Source: Microbacterium sp. 8M
GTDB lineage: Bacteria > Actinomycetota > Actinomycetes > Actinomycetales > Microbacteriaceae
DNA: 64,000 nt
Reading direction: 5' to 3'
NCBI RefSeq assembly: GCF_902506375.1
Contig: NZ_LR733284.1
Span: 853,042 to 917,041, forward strand
In this document: positions 25,408 through 34,713 of the stretch, one piece after another
How the letters are laid out: every line of letters starts with the position of its first letter
Numbering within the stretch: the stretch's first letter is position 1
Program-made: the position numbers and the translations under genes
The notes under the pieces: model-generated
The model's database searches: none
What the model saw: only the letters and a program-made list of their open reading frames with translations
Told to the model about the DNA's origin: nothing

Positions 25408-26141
25408 GCGCGGACCTCCTCGACGGCGGCTCCGTCGATCGCGTCGTCGGCTCCCGGGGCCTGTACCTGCGGGCCGGCGGATCCGCCGCGCCGGCCGCGG
25501 CGCTTCGCCGTGGCCCGCTGCCACGGCATCAGCAGGCGCCCGAGCAGCACCAGCAGCACGTCGACCACGACGGCCAGCACGATCACGGCGAGGACGCCCG
25601 CGAACACCTCCTCGATGAGGCGGCGGTCTAGCCCGTTCGTGAAGAGGTAGCCGAGGTTCTGCACCCCGACGAGGATGCCGACCGTGGCGAGGGCGATCGT
25701 CGAGACCGCCGCGACGCGCACCCCGGCGAGGATCACGGGCCCGGCGAGCGGCAGCTCGACGCTCCAGAACCGGCGCGCGGATCCGTAGCCCATGGCCGTC
25801 GCAGCGCGCCGCACGTCGGCGTCGACCGAGTCGAGGCCGTCGGCGACCGCGCGCACGAGGATCGCGACGTTGTAGATGGTCAGCGCTACGACGAGGTTCG
25901 GTGCTTCCGTCGCCTGATATCCGATGAGCGCGGGAAGCAGGATGAGCAGCGCGAGCGAGGGGATCGTGTACAGCAGTCCGGTGAGCACGATCAGCGGACC
26001 GCGCACCAGGCGGTACCGCCAGGCGACCCATCCCAGCGGCACCGAGACGACGACCCCGAGCACGAGAGCGATCAGGCTCTGCTGCAGATGCACGGCGGCG
26101 AGGCCCACGATGAGCCCGAGGTTGTCGAGGATCCAGGTCAT
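25404..26141 (-). CDS. Osmoprotectant ABC transporter permease (first)
   Basis: A 245-residue permease of the ProW/OpuBB family with about five to six membrane segments and the coupling loop VRRAATAMGYGSARRFWSVE followed by LPLAGPVILAGVR. It lies one nucleotide after the ATP-binding gene and overlaps the second permease by ATGA, so all parts are made in proportion. Confidence 0.93.
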   Translation of the reverse strand: MTWILDNLGLIVGLAAVHLQQSLIALVLGVVVSVPLGWVAWRYRLVRGPLIVLTGLLYTIPSLALLILLPALIGYQATEAPNLVVALTIYNVAILVRAVADGLDSVDADVRRAATAMGYGSARRFWSVELPLAGPVILAGVRVAAVSTIALATVGILVGVQNLGYLFTNGLDRRLIEEVFAGVLAVIVLAVVVDVLLVLLGRLLMPWQRATAKRRGRRGGSAGPQVQAPGADDAIDGAAVEEVRA

Positions 26142-26142
26142 G

Positions 26143-27009
26143 TCAGCCGACCTCGTCCGCCGGCCGAGGGGGATGCGCGTCCAAGAGGTCGGACGGCGTC
26201 TGCACGAGGGTTCCCTGAGCGCGGCCGTCGGCGTCGACGACCACCGTGCCGTGAGGGGTCTCGGTCAGGTGCAGCGCTCGGCGGCCCCGATCGGAGCCGA
26301 TGAACGCGGCGACGAAGTCGTCGGCGGGCGCCGCGAGGATCTCGGCCGGCGTGCCCTGCTGCACGATGCGAGCGCCCTTGCCGAGGATCACGATGCGGTC
26401 GCCGAGCAGCAGCGCCTCATCGATGTCGTGCGTGACGAACACCACGGTCTTGCCGAGCTCGCGCTGCAGGCGCAGCAGCTCCTGCTGCAGCTCGGTGCGC
26501 ACGATGGGGTCGACCGCTCCGAACGGCTCGTCCATGAGCAGGATGTTGGGATCCGCGGCGAGCCCGCGAGCCACGCCGACGCGCTGCTGCTGCCCGCCGG
26601 AGAGCTGGCTGGGGTAGCGCTCGGCGAGCGCCTGGTCGAGGCCGACGATGTCGAGCAGCTCGCGCGCCCGCACATGCGCCTCGCGCCGGGACACCCCGTT
26701 CAGGCGCAGCACCGTGGCGACGTTGTCGATCACGGTGAAGTGCGGCAGCAGCCCCGAGTTCTGCATCACGTACCCGATGCGGCGGCGGAGGGCGACCGGG
26801 TCGCCGTTCAGAACGCTCTCGCCGTCGATCTCGACCGACCCCGAGGTGGGCTCGACCATGCGGTTGATCATGCGCAGCAGCGTGGTCTTGCCGGATCCCG
26901 AGGATCCGACCAGCACGGTCGTCTGCCGGGCGGGGATGACCAGGCTGAATTCGTCGACCGCGCGGGTGCCGTCGGGGAACGTCTTCGTGACGGAGCGGAA
27001 CTCGATCAT
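26143..27009 (-). CDS. Osmoprotectant ABC transporter ATP-binding protein
   Basis: A 288-residue ABC ATPase of the OpuCA/ProV family. The Walker A is GSSGSGKTT, the Q loop YVMQNSGLLPH, the signature LSGGQQQRV, the Walker B ILLMDEPFGAVD and the switch THDIDEA. A short C-terminal extension (about residues 240-288) replaces the CBS domains of OpuCA, so regulation by ionic strength through CBS domains is unlikely. It is 13 nt downstream of the DUF427 gene and 1 nt upstream of the first permease gene. Confidence 0.94.
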   Translation of the reverse strand: MIEFRSVTKTFPDGTRAVDEFSLVIPARQTTVLVGSSGSGKTTLLRMINRMVEPTSGSVEIDGESVLNGDPVALRRRIGYVMQNSGLLPHFTVIDNVATVLRLNGVSRREAHVRARELLDIVGLDQALAERYPSQLSGGQQQRVGVARGLAADPNILLMDEPFGAVDPIVRTELQQELLRLQRELGKTVVFVTHDIDEALLLGDRIVILGKGARIVQQGTPAEILAAPADDFVAAFIGSDRGRRALHLTETPHGTVVVDADGRAQGTLVQTPSDLLDAHPPRPADEVG

Positions 27010-27022
27010 GCGCGGCGGACCC

Positions 27023-27355
27023 TCAGGCGAGGGACCCCTCCTGCGGCACGTCGCCCTCGCGGATCTCCACCGTGCGGTCGAACGCGATGTAGCCGGAGAA
27101 GTCGACGCCGACGCGCTCGATGGCCGTCGGATAGGGATGCGGGTACGCCCACGCCAGATCCTTGTGGTCCTGCTCGTTCACGCGGAGGGAGTAGTACTGG
27201 CACTCGCCCTTCCACGCGCAGGTGTACGGCGTCGGGCTCTCCCGCAGCACCCCCTCGGTGACGGCCGTGGGCGGGAAGTACCGGTTGCCCTCGATCACCA
27301 CCACGTCGGAGTCGTCCGCGTTCGCGACGACCCGTCCGTCGAATACTGCCTGCAT
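27023..27355 (-). CDS. DUF427 domain protein
   Basis: A 110-residue protein that is nearly all DUF427 (PF04248): VVVIEGNRYFPPTAV, then the typical TPYTCAWKGECQYYSL and LAWAYPHPYPTA. The function of the family is not known; it is a small beta-barrel-like fold found beside redox and detoxification genes. The ATG at 27355 is used because the domain starts there; a TACTGT -10 (minus strand, 27427-27422) gives a leader of about 60 nt. It appears to be the first gene of the osmoprotectant transporter operon. Confidence 0.88.
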   Translation of the reverse strand: MQAVFDGRVVANADDSDVVVIEGNRYFPPTAVTEGVLRESPTPYTCAWKGECQYYSLRVNEQDHKDLAWAYPHPYPTAIERVGVDFSGYIAFDRTVEIREGDVPQEGSLA

Positions 27356-27519
27356 GCTCGTCCGTCCTCTTCGAATCGGTGCGACGCTTCCTCTCGGCGT
27401 GCGCCGCCGGGCGCTCTTCCGACAGTAGGCCAAGCCTCCGACATCCCAGAAGCGCCCCACCACATCCGGAAACAGACCGACATCCGCCGGGATTCCCCCG
27501 CCGAACCGATCAATCTGGT

Positions 27520-27578
27520 TTCAAAGCGCGCAAATGGCTGGATCCGGGGCCCCAGTGGAGCCATTTGCGCGCTTTGAA
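27520..27578. repeat. Long perfect hairpin: 20-nt arms, 19-nt loop
   Basis: TTCAAAGCGCGCAAATGGCT (27520-27539) is exactly complementary to 27559-27578, with a 19-nt loop. It lies between the flavoprotein gene (3' end at 27596) and the DUF427 gene, both on the minus strand. Confidence 0.85.
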
Positions 27579-27595
27579 CACGGATCCGACGCCCC

Positions 27596-29014
27596 TCAGG
27601 CCGACTGCCGTCCGTACGCCTCGAGCAGCCGCAGCCACACCTCGCTCATCGTCGGGTACGAGGGCACCGCGTGCCACTGCCGGGCCAGCGGCACCTCCCC
27701 GGCGATCGCGATCGCGGCCGCGTGGATCAGCTCGGCCACGTCGGGCCCGACCAGGGTCACGCCCAGCAGCACCTGCCGATCCTCGTCGACCACCATGCGT
27801 GCGCGCCCGCGGTAGCCGTCGGCGTGCAGTGACGCTCCGGCGACCGAGGAGAACTCCACGTCGACGGCGCGGACGCGGTGCCCGGCCTCCCGCGCCGCCG
27901 CCTCGGTGACGCCGACGGCGGCCACCTCCGGCTCGGAGAAAACCACCTGCGGCACCGCGGAGTGGTCGGCGGTCGCGACGTGCCGCCCCCAGCGCTCGTC
28001 GTCGACGGTCTCCCCGTTCGCCCGCGCGGCGATCACGTCGCCCGCCGCGCGCGCCTGGTACTTGCCCTCGTGGGTGAGGAGCACGCGGCCGTTCACGTCA
28101 CCGACCGCATACAGCCAGTCGACGCCGGGCACGCGCAGGGTGTCGTCGGTGCGGATCCAGCGTCCGGGCGGGAGCGCGACGGTCTCCAGGCCGATGTCGC
28201 CCGAGCGCGGCGTGCGCCCTGTCGCGACGAGGATCTCGGCGGCGCGCACGTCGCCGTCGTCGGTCGTGACGGTGACCCCGTCGGTGTCGCGGGTGACGCT
28301 CTTCGTCGCGACGCCGGTGCGCACGTCGACGCCGAGACCGCGCAGCCCCTCCGCGACGAGCTCGCCGGCGAACGGCTCGACGGATCCGAGCAGCCCGCTG
28401 CGGGCGAGCACGGTGACGGCCGATCCGAGCGAGGCGTACGCGGTGGCCATCTCCACGGCGACCACGCCGCCGCCGATCACGACCAGCGACGGCGGGATCT
28501 CCTCCGCGCTCGTCGCCTCGCGGCTGGTCCACGGGTTCGCCTCGTGCAGCCCCGGGATCGGCGGGATGGCGGCGTCGGATCCGGTGCTGATCACGACGGC
28601 GTGCCGCGCGGTGAGGGTGCGCACGGTGCCGTCGGGCTGGGTGACGGCGACCCTGCGCTCACCGCTGAGCCGGCCGTGTCCTCGGACGAGGTCGATGCCG
28701 GCGGAGTCGAGCCAGGCGACCTGCCCGTCGTCCTGCCAGTGGCTCGTGAAGGAGTCGCGGCGGTCGAGCACCGCCCGCACGTCGAGGTCGCCGGTGATCG
28801 CCTCGGCCGCGCCGCCCACGTGGCGGGCGGCGCGCAGCGCCTGCGGCGAGCGCAGCAGCGCCTTCGACGGCATGCACGCCCAGTACGAGCACTCGCCGCC
28901 GACGAGCTCGCTCTCGACGAGGACGACGGTCAGCCCTCCCTGCACGGCGCGATCGGCCACGTTCTCGCCCACCGGGCCGCCGCCCAGCACGATCAGGTCG
29001 TATTCGTCGGTCAT
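27596..29014 (-). CDS. Mercuric-reductase-like NAD(P)/FAD disulfide oxidoreductase
   Basis: A 472-residue class I flavoprotein disulfide reductase. The FAD motif is VLGGGPVGENVADRA, the redox disulfide C42/C47 is in GGECSYWACMPSK, the NAD(P) motif is VVIGGGVVAVEMATAYASLG, and the C-terminal catalytic His/Glu pair is in HAVPSYPTMSEVW. This group is annotated as dihydrolipoyl dehydrogenase or mercuric reductase but lacks the HMA domain and vicinal C-terminal cysteines of MerA, so mercury reduction is not supported. The natural substrate is unknown. The start at 29014 has GGAAGG upstream; the very long frame beyond it is antisense to the importer genes. Confidence 0.9.
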   Translation of the reverse strand: MTDEYDLIVLGGGPVGENVADRAVQGGLTVVLVESELVGGECSYWACMPSKALLRSPQALRAARHVGGAAEAITGDLDVRAVLDRRDSFTSHWQDDGQVAWLDSAGIDLVRGHGRLSGERRVAVTQPDGTVRTLTARHAVVISTGSDAAIPPIPGLHEANPWTSREATSAEEIPPSLVVIGGGVVAVEMATAYASLGSAVTVLARSGLLGSVEPFAGELVAEGLRGLGVDVRTGVATKSVTRDTDGVTVTTDDGDVRAAEILVATGRTPRSGDIGLETVALPPGRWIRTDDTLRVPGVDWLYAVGDVNGRVLLTHEGKYQARAAGDVIAARANGETVDDERWGRHVATADHSAVPQVVFSEPEVAAVGVTEAAAREAGHRVRAVDVEFSSVAGASLHADGYRGRARMVVDEDRQVLLGVTLVGPDVAELIHAAAIAIAGEVPLARQWHAVPSYPTMSEVWLRLLEAYGRQSA

Positions 29015-29254
29015 CCGTCCGCCTTCCGTGCGCTCGGCGTCGCCGTCGCGCGGCGCCCTGTCCACCCTCGCAGAACGTCGGGCCGACCGCGAGGATTCCG
29101 CCGCGAGCCCCGGCAGCGGCCGGATCAGCCGCGAAACCACCGGGAAACCGACCGTGCCTCTCGCCGAAACATGCGGTGCGTACCGTGAGGTTCCTGTCCG
29201 CGTCGGCCCGTCGGCGCGGCACCCACCCGACCGCTTCCCGGCAGGAGACCACCC

Positions 29255-30319
29255 ATGACAATCCCCTCCTCTCTCCGGCGCACGCTGGCCGTGGTCGCCG
29301 CCGCCGCCGCCACCGCGATCGCGCTGAGCGCGTGCTCCGGCGGGGCCTCTGCCGCGCCGACCGCTTCCGCCGGCGCCTCCGATGGCGGACACCTCAACGT
29401 CCAGCTCAGCTGGGTCAAGAACGAGGAGTTCTCCGGCGAGTTCTTCGCCGACTCCAAGGGCTACTACAAGGACGCGGGCCTGACCGTCACCCTCACTCCG
29501 GGCCCGTCCACCGGTGCGGCCGAGTTGCTGTCCGGCAAGACCGACATCGCCCTCTCCGACGCCGTCTCGATCGGATCGGTCGTGGCGAGCGAAGGCGCAC
29601 CGCTGAAGATCATCGGCACCACCTACCAGAAGAACCCGTTCACGGTGCTGTCCCTGAAGAGCAAGGGGAACATCGCGACCCCCGCCGACCTCAAGGGCAA
29701 GAAGATCGGCGTCCAGGACTCGAACACGGCCCTGTTCAAGGCGCTGCTCGCCGCGAACGGCCTCACGGACAAGGACGTCACGATCGTGCCCGTGCAGTAC
29801 GACCCGGCGCCCCTGCTCAGCGGCGACGTCGACGGCTTCATCGCCTACCTGACCAACGAGGCGATCACGGTCAAGGCCAAGGGCGTGGAGACCACGAACC
29901 TGCCGTTCGCCGACAACGGGCTGCCCTTCGTCGCGGAGACGGTCACCACCACTGACGACATGATCGCCCAGCACCGCGAGCGGCTGAAGTCGTTCCTGGT
30001 GGCCGAGATCAAGGGCTGGACCGACGCGGTCAAGGATCCAGAGGCCGGTGCGAAGCTCGCCGTCGAGAACTACGGCAAGGATCTCAAGCTGGATCCGGCC
30101 AACTCCATCGCCGGCCCGAAGGAGCAGGCCGAGAAGCTCGTCGTCTCCGACGAGACCGCGAAGAACGGACTCTTCACCATCTCTGACGCGCTCCAGAAGA
30201 GCACGATCAAGAGCCTGGCCGGAGCAGGGATCACGCTGACCGCGAAGGACCTGTTCGACCTGTCGCTGCTCGAAGAGGTCTACAAGGCCCACCCCGAGCT
30301 GGTGAAGTACGCCGGCTGA
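29255..30319 (+). CDS. NMT1/ThiY-type ABC transporter substrate-binding lipoprotein
   Basis: A 354-residue binding protein. A signal peptide ends in lipobox ALSACSGG; the NMT1/SsuA-like core has [20 protein letters not shown], then [13 protein letters not shown], and the ligand-side [16 protein letters not shown] and [19 protein letters not shown]. Relatives take up thiamine pyrimidine precursors, riboflavin, sulfonates or nitrate; the ligand cannot be told from the sequence. AGGAGA precedes the ATG. No riboswitch-like TPP or FMN consensus was seen in the 240-nt upstream region. It is the first gene of a four-gene importer operon. Confidence 0.9.
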   Translation: MTIPSSLRRTLAVVAAAAATAIALSACSGGASAAPTASAGASDGGHLNVQLSWVKNEEFSGEFFADSKGYYKDAGLTVTLTPGPSTGAAELLSGKTDIALSDAVSIGSVVASEGAPLKIIGTTYQKNPFTVLSLKSKGNIATPADLKGKKIGVQDSNTALFKALLAANGLTDKDVTIVPVQYDPAPLLSGDVDGFIAYLTNEAITVKAKGVETTNLPFADNGLPFVAETVTTTDDMIAQHRERLKSFLVAEIKGWTDAVKDPEAGAKLAVENYGKDLKLDPANSIAGPKEQAEKLVVSDETAKNGLFTISDALQKSTIKSLAGAGITLTAKDLFDLSLLEEVYKAHPELVKYAG

Positions 30320-30332
30320 TCCCGAGACCGTC

Positions 30333-31163
30333 ATGTCGGATTCCGCGATCACGGTCGAGGCCGGTGCGCAGGGCGCTGCCCTGGGCACCGGCCTGCAGAT
30401 CACGGCCCTCAACAAGGTGTTCACGAGCGGACGCCGCAGCGTCGTCGCGCTGCAGGACGCCGATCTGCACACCGCACAGGGGACCTTCCTCTCGCTGCTC
30501 GGCCCGTCCGGGTGCGGGAAGTCGACGATCCTGCGCATCCTCGCCGGGCTGGAACGGCCCACCAGCGGCACGATCCGCGTCGACGGCCGCAGCCCCGATG
30601 AGCTGCGGCGAGCGCACCGGCTCGGCATCGCCTTCCAGGACTCCGCGCTGATGCCCTGGCGCAGCGTGCTGTCGAACGTCCGGCTGCCGTTCGAGATCGC
30701 GGGGCAGAGCGTCGACAAGGCGTACGTCTCGGAGCTCATCGACCTCGTGGGGCTGACCGGGTTCGAGAAGGCGAAGCCGGCTCAGCTGTCCGGCGGCATG
30801 CGCCAGCGCGTCTCGATCGCGCGGTCGCTGATCCTCAAGCCCGACGTGCTCCTGTTCGACGAGCCGTTCGGCGCCCTCGACGACATGACCCGGCAGAAGC
30901 TCAACCTGGAGCTGCTGCGGATCTGGACCGAGAAGCCGGCGACCACGCTCCTGGTCACCCACGGCGTATCCGAGGCGATCTTCCTCTCCGATCAGGTGGC
31001 GGTGATGAGCCCCCGCCCCGGTCGCGTCAAGGCCGTGATGACCATCGACCTGCCGCGCCCGCGCACGCCCGAGATGATGCGCACCCCGGAGTTCCACGCC
31101 TACGTCGACGAGGCGTCCGAACTGCTCTTCGGCGCCGGGGGAGCCGCAGCCGATGACCACTGA
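30333..31163 (+). CDS. ABC importer ATP-binding protein (SsuB/TauB/ThiZ-like)
   Basis: A 276-residue ATPase with Walker [11 protein letters not shown] loop [12 protein letters not shown], signature [10 protein letters not shown], Walker [13 protein letters not shown] and switch [17 protein letters not shown] is typical of the nitrate/sulfonate/taurine subfamily. It lies 13 nt after the binding-protein gene and overlaps the next permease gene by 11 bp. Confidence 0.93.
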   Translation: MSDSAITVEAGAQGAALGTGLQITALNKVFTSGRRSVVALQDADLHTAQGTFLSLLGPSGCGKSTILRILAGLERPTSGTIRVDGRSPDELRRAHRLGIAFQDSALMPWRSVLSNVRLPFEIAGQSVDKAYVSELIDLVGLTGFEKAKPAQLSGGMRQRVSIARSLILKPDVLLFDEPFGALDDMTRQKLNLELLRIWTEKPATTLLVTHGVSEAIFLSDQVAVMSPRPGRVKAVMTIDLPRPRTPEMMRTPEFHAYVDEASELLFGAGGAAADDH

Positions 31164-31977
31164 GGCGCGCACCGCGGCGCCCGCAGGCCGACAGCTGCCG
31201 CCCTGGGCGATCGGCGTGATCGGCGCCGCGGCGCTGTTCGCGCTCTGGTGGGTCATCGCGGCGGCCTTCGGCAGGAGCGCAGTGGGCACGATCACCGTCC
31301 CCACTCCGCCCGAGGTGCTGGCGGGCTTCGCCCGCAGCGGCTGGACCTACTACGCGCAGAACTTCGCGGTGACCCTCGCCGAGGCGGGCATCGGATACCT
31401 CTGGGGCAACGGCCTCGCGCTGCTGCTGTCCGCCGTCGTGCTCGTCGTCCCGAAGCTCGAGGGCGTGGCGATGCAGCTCGCGATCACGACCTACTGCGTC
31501 CCGATCGTCGCCGTGGGGATGCTCGCCGTCGTGCTCATCGGGCCTCCCGCCGCGGCGGGACAGCCGAGCGGGACCGCGGTCTTCCTCGCCGCCCTGTCGG
31601 TGTTCTTCACGACCGTCGTCGGCGCGCTGCTGGGGCTGAAGTCGGCCGACCGCGCCAGCCTCGACGTCGTCACCGTGTACGGCGGATCCGCCTTCACCCA
31701 GCTGATCAAGGTGCGGCTGATCGCGGCGCTGCCGGCCGTCCTGAACGCGCTGCAGATCGCCGTCCCCGCCGCGTTCCTCGGCGCCGTGCTCGGCGAGTTC
31801 TTCGGCAAGATCGAGCGCGGGGTCGGGCTGGCGATGATCCTCGCGCAGCAGAACTCCGATGCCGCCGTGGTGTGGGGCCTGGCCCTCGCCAGCGGCGCGG
31901 TCGCCCTCGCCGGGTTCGCCCTCGTGGGGCTCGTGGCACGAGCTGTCACCCCCTGGTCGAAGGGAGCGGCCCGGTGA
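31153..31977 (+). CDS. ABC importer permease 1
   Basis: A 274-residue permease (SsuC/TauC-like) with about six membrane segments. The coupling loop is [20 protein letters not shown] followed by [17 protein letters not shown]. Its start overlaps the ATPase gene and its stop overlaps the second permease gene (GTGA). Two different permeases in one importer point to a heterodimer, less usual than the homodimer of sulfonate systems. Confidence 0.92.
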   Translation: MTTEARTAAPAGRQLPPWAIGVIGAAALFALWWVIAAAFGRSAVGTITVPTPPEVLAGFARSGWTYYAQNFAVTLAEAGIGYLWGNGLALLLSAVVLVVPKLEGVAMQLAITTYCVPIVAVGMLAVVLIGPPAAAGQPSGTAVFLAALSVFFTTVVGALLGLKSADRASLDVVTVYGGSAFTQLIKVRLIAALPAVLNALQIAVPAAFLGAVLGEFFGKIERGVGLAMILAQQNSDAAVVWGLALASGAVALAGFALVGLVARAVTPWSKGAAR

Positions 31978-32843
31978 GCGACGTGATCACGGCCACGGTG
32001 GCGCAGACCATCCCGGATGTCGGCGCCCGGCTGCGTCGCGAGCGGACACGGCGCACGCTCTCCGCGGGCGGCGGGGCGTTGCTGACGTTCCTGCTCACGC
32101 TGCTCGCCATCGGCGTGCTGTGGGTCGGAGTGCTCTGGCTGTCGGGCGTCTCCCCGCTGATCGCGAAGGGGCCTGTCGACGTCTGGAAGTATCTCTTCGT
32201 CGTCCCCGCGGCGGCGACCAACCGGGCGCTCATCTTCGGCAACCTCGTCGTGACGCTCGGGCACTCGGTGATCGGGTTCGCGGCAGGGCTCGTGGTCGCG
32301 TTGCTGGGCGCCACGGCGTTCCAGCTCAGCCGCGGCGTCGAGCACGCGCTCATGCCGGTGGCGATGCTGCTGCGCTCGGTGCCGCTCATCGCGATGGCTC
32401 CGGTGATCATCCTGATCTTCGGACGCGACCTCTGGACCGTCGCCGTGATCGGCGGCATCGTGGTGCTGTTCCCGGCGCTGGTGAACATCTCGTTCGGCCT
32501 CAAGTCCGCCTCCGCGCAGATGAACGACCTCGTGGCGGTGTACGGCGGCGGATCCTGGGCCCAGCTGCGCAAGGTCGCGATGCCGTCGTCGCTCCCCGCG
32601 TTCTTCGCCGCCGTGCGCATCTCGGTGCCGGGAGCCATCACGGGCGCGCTGCTCGCCGAGTGGCTCGCGGTCGGCGGCGGGATCGGCGGCTCGATCGGCG
32701 GCTTCATCCCGCAGGCCCAGTTCACCGCGCTGTGGGCGTCGGTCGTGGTCGTCACCGTGGTCTCGCTCGTGCTCTACAACGTGATCCAGATCGTGGAAGA
32801 CGTGGTGCTGGCCCGGATGGGCATGCGCCCGCAGGCGACCTAG
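31974..32843 (+). CDS. ABC importer permease 2
   Basis: A 289-residue permease with about six membrane segments and the coupling loop QMNDLVAVYGGGSWAQLRKV followed by AMPSSLPAFFAAVRI. The start is the GTG at 31974, overlapping the stop of permease 1 by GTGA; the frame upstream of it is an artefact. The N-terminal 40 residues are a charged cytoplasmic extension. Confidence 0.92.
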   Translation: MSDVITATVAQTIPDVGARLRRERTRRTLSAGGGALLTFLLTLLAIGVLWVGVLWLSGVSPLIAKGPVDVWKYLFVVPAAATNRALIFGNLVVTLGHSVIGFAAGLVVALLGATAFQLSRGVEHALMPVAMLLRSVPLIAMAPVIILIFGRDLWTVAVIGGIVVLFPALVNISFGLKSASAQMNDLVAVYGGGSWAQLRKVAMPSSLPAFFAAVRISVPGAITGALLAEWLAVGGGIGGSIGGFIPQAQFTALWASVVVVTVVSLVLYNVIQIVEDVVLARMGMRPQAT

Positions 32844-32934
32844 GAGTCGGTCGGCCTCGCGGCCTTCCCGGGGCCGCCCCCCATCACGGACGCGAACCGG
32901 ATCCGGCCCTTGTCGCGCGCCGGGCGCGGGAAGA

Positions 32935-32940
32935 TACTGT
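32935..32940 (+). promoter_or_regulatory. -10 box TACTGT just before the LuxR gene
   Basis: TACTGT ends 4 nt before the ATG at 32945 and no ribosome site is present, so the message is likely leaderless. Confidence 0.45.
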
Positions 32941-32944
32941 GCCC

Positions 32945-34555
32945 ATGGCGATCCGGGGCGCGCCGGTCGTGGACTGGACCGGGCGATTCGACGATCTCGT
33001 CGCGCGGGAGGCGCTCCTCGACGCGACGGAGCTGGACGAGCTCGGCCAGGCGGCGTGGTTCACGGGCCGCGACGACGTCAGCGCCCGCGCGTGGGAGCGC
33101 GCGCACCTCGCGTTCCTCGACGCCGGCGACCTCGCCGCCGCGGTGCGCTGCGTGTTCTGGCTCGGCTTCACGCTCAGCGAGCACGGCGACGAGGTGCGGG
33201 CGCGCACCTGGATGGGGCGACTGTTCGAGCTGTGCGGCCGCCCGGATGGGGATGAGCGCACCGAGCCGTTCCAGGCGCTGTGCCGCGCGGTGGCCCGGTT
33301 CGCGCAGGGAGACCTGGAGGGATCCGTGCCGCTGTACCGCGAGGCGAGCGCCCTCGCGGCGGCCGTGGGCGACGACGACCTCGACGCGCTCGCCACCATG
33401 GGCCTGGGGCGCTCGCTGGTGCGGATCGGTCGGGCTGAGGAGGGCTTCGACTGCCTCGACCGGGTGATGCTCATGATCGGATCCGACCGGGTCAGCGACC
33501 GGGCGGCGGGGCCCGCGTTCTGCGCCGTGGTGGCGAGCCTCCTCGCCCGCGGCGACCTGGAGCGCGCCCGGGTGTGGACGCGCGACCTCGGCGACTGGTG
33601 CGACAGCCAGCGCGGGCTGGAGCCGTTCCGCGGGGAGTGCACTCTGCACCGCGCGACCGTCATGCAGCTGGGCGGCGAATGGGCCGCGGCCGCACGGGCG
33701 GCGGAGCAGGTCTGCGGCACCGAGAAGCGCACCGAGACCCTCGGCAACGCCTGGTACCGGGCAGCGGAACTGCATCGCATCGCGGGTCGCGCCGCCGCCG
33801 CGCGGGACGCTTTCCGCCAGGCCGCCGCGCTCGGCCGCGACGTGCAACCCGGGCTCGCGCTGCTGCACCGCGATGCCGGGGAACTCGACTCTGCGTGGGC
33901 GGGCCTTGCCCGGGCGCGCGCCACGATGGGAGGTCCGGCGGAGCGCGCCGAGGTGCTCGCCGCCACGGTGGCGGTCGCCCTGGACCGCGGCCGGCTCGCC
34001 GACGCCCGGGCCGCCGCCGAGGAGCTCACCGAATGCGCGGCGGCGTTCGACACCCTGTGCCTGCGGGCCCAAGCGGCGCAGGCGCGCGGCGAGGTGGCGC
34101 TGCGCGACGGCCATCCGGACGAGGCGCTGCCGCTGCTGCGCGCCGCATGGCTGGACTGGCGGCGCCTGGACGCGCCCCACCAGGCGGCGCTCGTGCGCGT
34201 CGACATCGGAGCGGCCGCCCGCGCCGCCGGCGACGAGGAGGGCGCGCTGCTCGAGTTCGACGCCGCCCGCGCGGTGCTCGAGGGGCTCGGCGCCGTGCCC
34301 GACCTCGCCCGGCTGGAGCGGCTCGCCGCGGCGTCCGCCCCGGCGTCCACAGATCCGGGCCTCAGCCGCCGCGAGCGCGAGGTGCTCGAGCTCGTCGCGC
34401 GGGGATGGTCGAACCGGCGCATCGCGGAGCGGCTCTTCCTCAGCGACCGCACGGTCGCGCGACATGTGGGCAGCATCCTCAGCAAGCTCGGCGTGCCGTC
34501 GCGCTCGGCCGCGACCGCCTACGCCTACGCGCACGGCCTCGTCGCCGCGACCTGA
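32945..34555 (+). CDS. LuxR-type regulator with helical (TPR-like) repeats
   Basis: A 536-residue regulator. Residues about 20-460 are Ala-rich helical repeats of TPR/MalT type with many ARAAxxAF-like units; no P-loop is seen, so it is not a LAL ATPase. The C-terminal LuxR HTH (about 468-530) reads LSRREREVLELVARGWSNRR, then IAERLFLSDRTVARHVGSIL. It precedes a flavin monooxygenase gene and probably controls it. The same sort of regulator-monooxygenase pair recurs in actinobacteria. Confidence 0.87.
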   Translation: MAIRGAPVVDWTGRFDDLVAREALLDATELDELGQAAWFTGRDDVSARAWERAHLAFLDAGDLAAAVRCVFWLGFTLSEHGDEVRARTWMGRLFELCGRPDGDERTEPFQALCRAVARFAQGDLEGSVPLYREASALAAAVGDDDLDALATMGLGRSLVRIGRAEEGFDCLDRVMLMIGSDRVSDRAAGPAFCAVVASLLARGDLERARVWTRDLGDWCDSQRGLEPFRGECTLHRATVMQLGGEWAAAARAAEQVCGTEKRTETLGNAWYRAAELHRIAGRAAAARDAFRQAAALGRDVQPGLALLHRDAGELDSAWAGLARARATMGGPAERAEVLAATVAVALDRGRLADARAAAEELTECAAAFDTLCLRAQAAQARGEVALRDGHPDEALPLLRAAWLDWRRLDAPHQAALVRVDIGAAARAAGDEEGALLEFDAARAVLEGLGAVPDLARLERLAAASAPASTDPGLSRREREVLELVARGWSNRRIAERLFLSDRTVARHVGSILSKLGVPSRSAATAYAYAHGLVAAT

Positions 34556-34713
34556 CGTCGTCGCAGTCCGGCCGCCGCCCGAACCGGATCCGGATCCGAT
34601 CGCCCGGATCCCTGCCCGCAGCGCTGCCGGATCCGGATCCGAATTGGTCATTTCTGCCGATGCCGGGCCCCGATCCCGAGACCTACCTTTCTCGAAAGCC
34701 CGAGGAGGCGATC
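34556..34713. other. Intergenic stretch with clustered GGATCC
   Basis: Five GGATCC hexamers occur between 34586 and 34640, as two tandem pairs around a single one. The pairs are complementary to each other and can fold into a stem. A possible -10 TACCTT for the monooxygenase gene is at about 34684-34689. Confidence 0.45.

Noticed and set aside
27596..29014. True mercuric reductase
   Set aside because: No HMA domain, no C-terminal vicinal cysteines, and no mer genes nearby.
29015..29254. TPP or FMN riboswitch before the NMT1-type importer
   Set aside because: The conserved cores of these riboswitches were looked for and not found.
29015..30739. N-terminal extension of the flavoprotein frame
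   Set aside because: No homology, antisense to the importer genes; the family starts at 29014.
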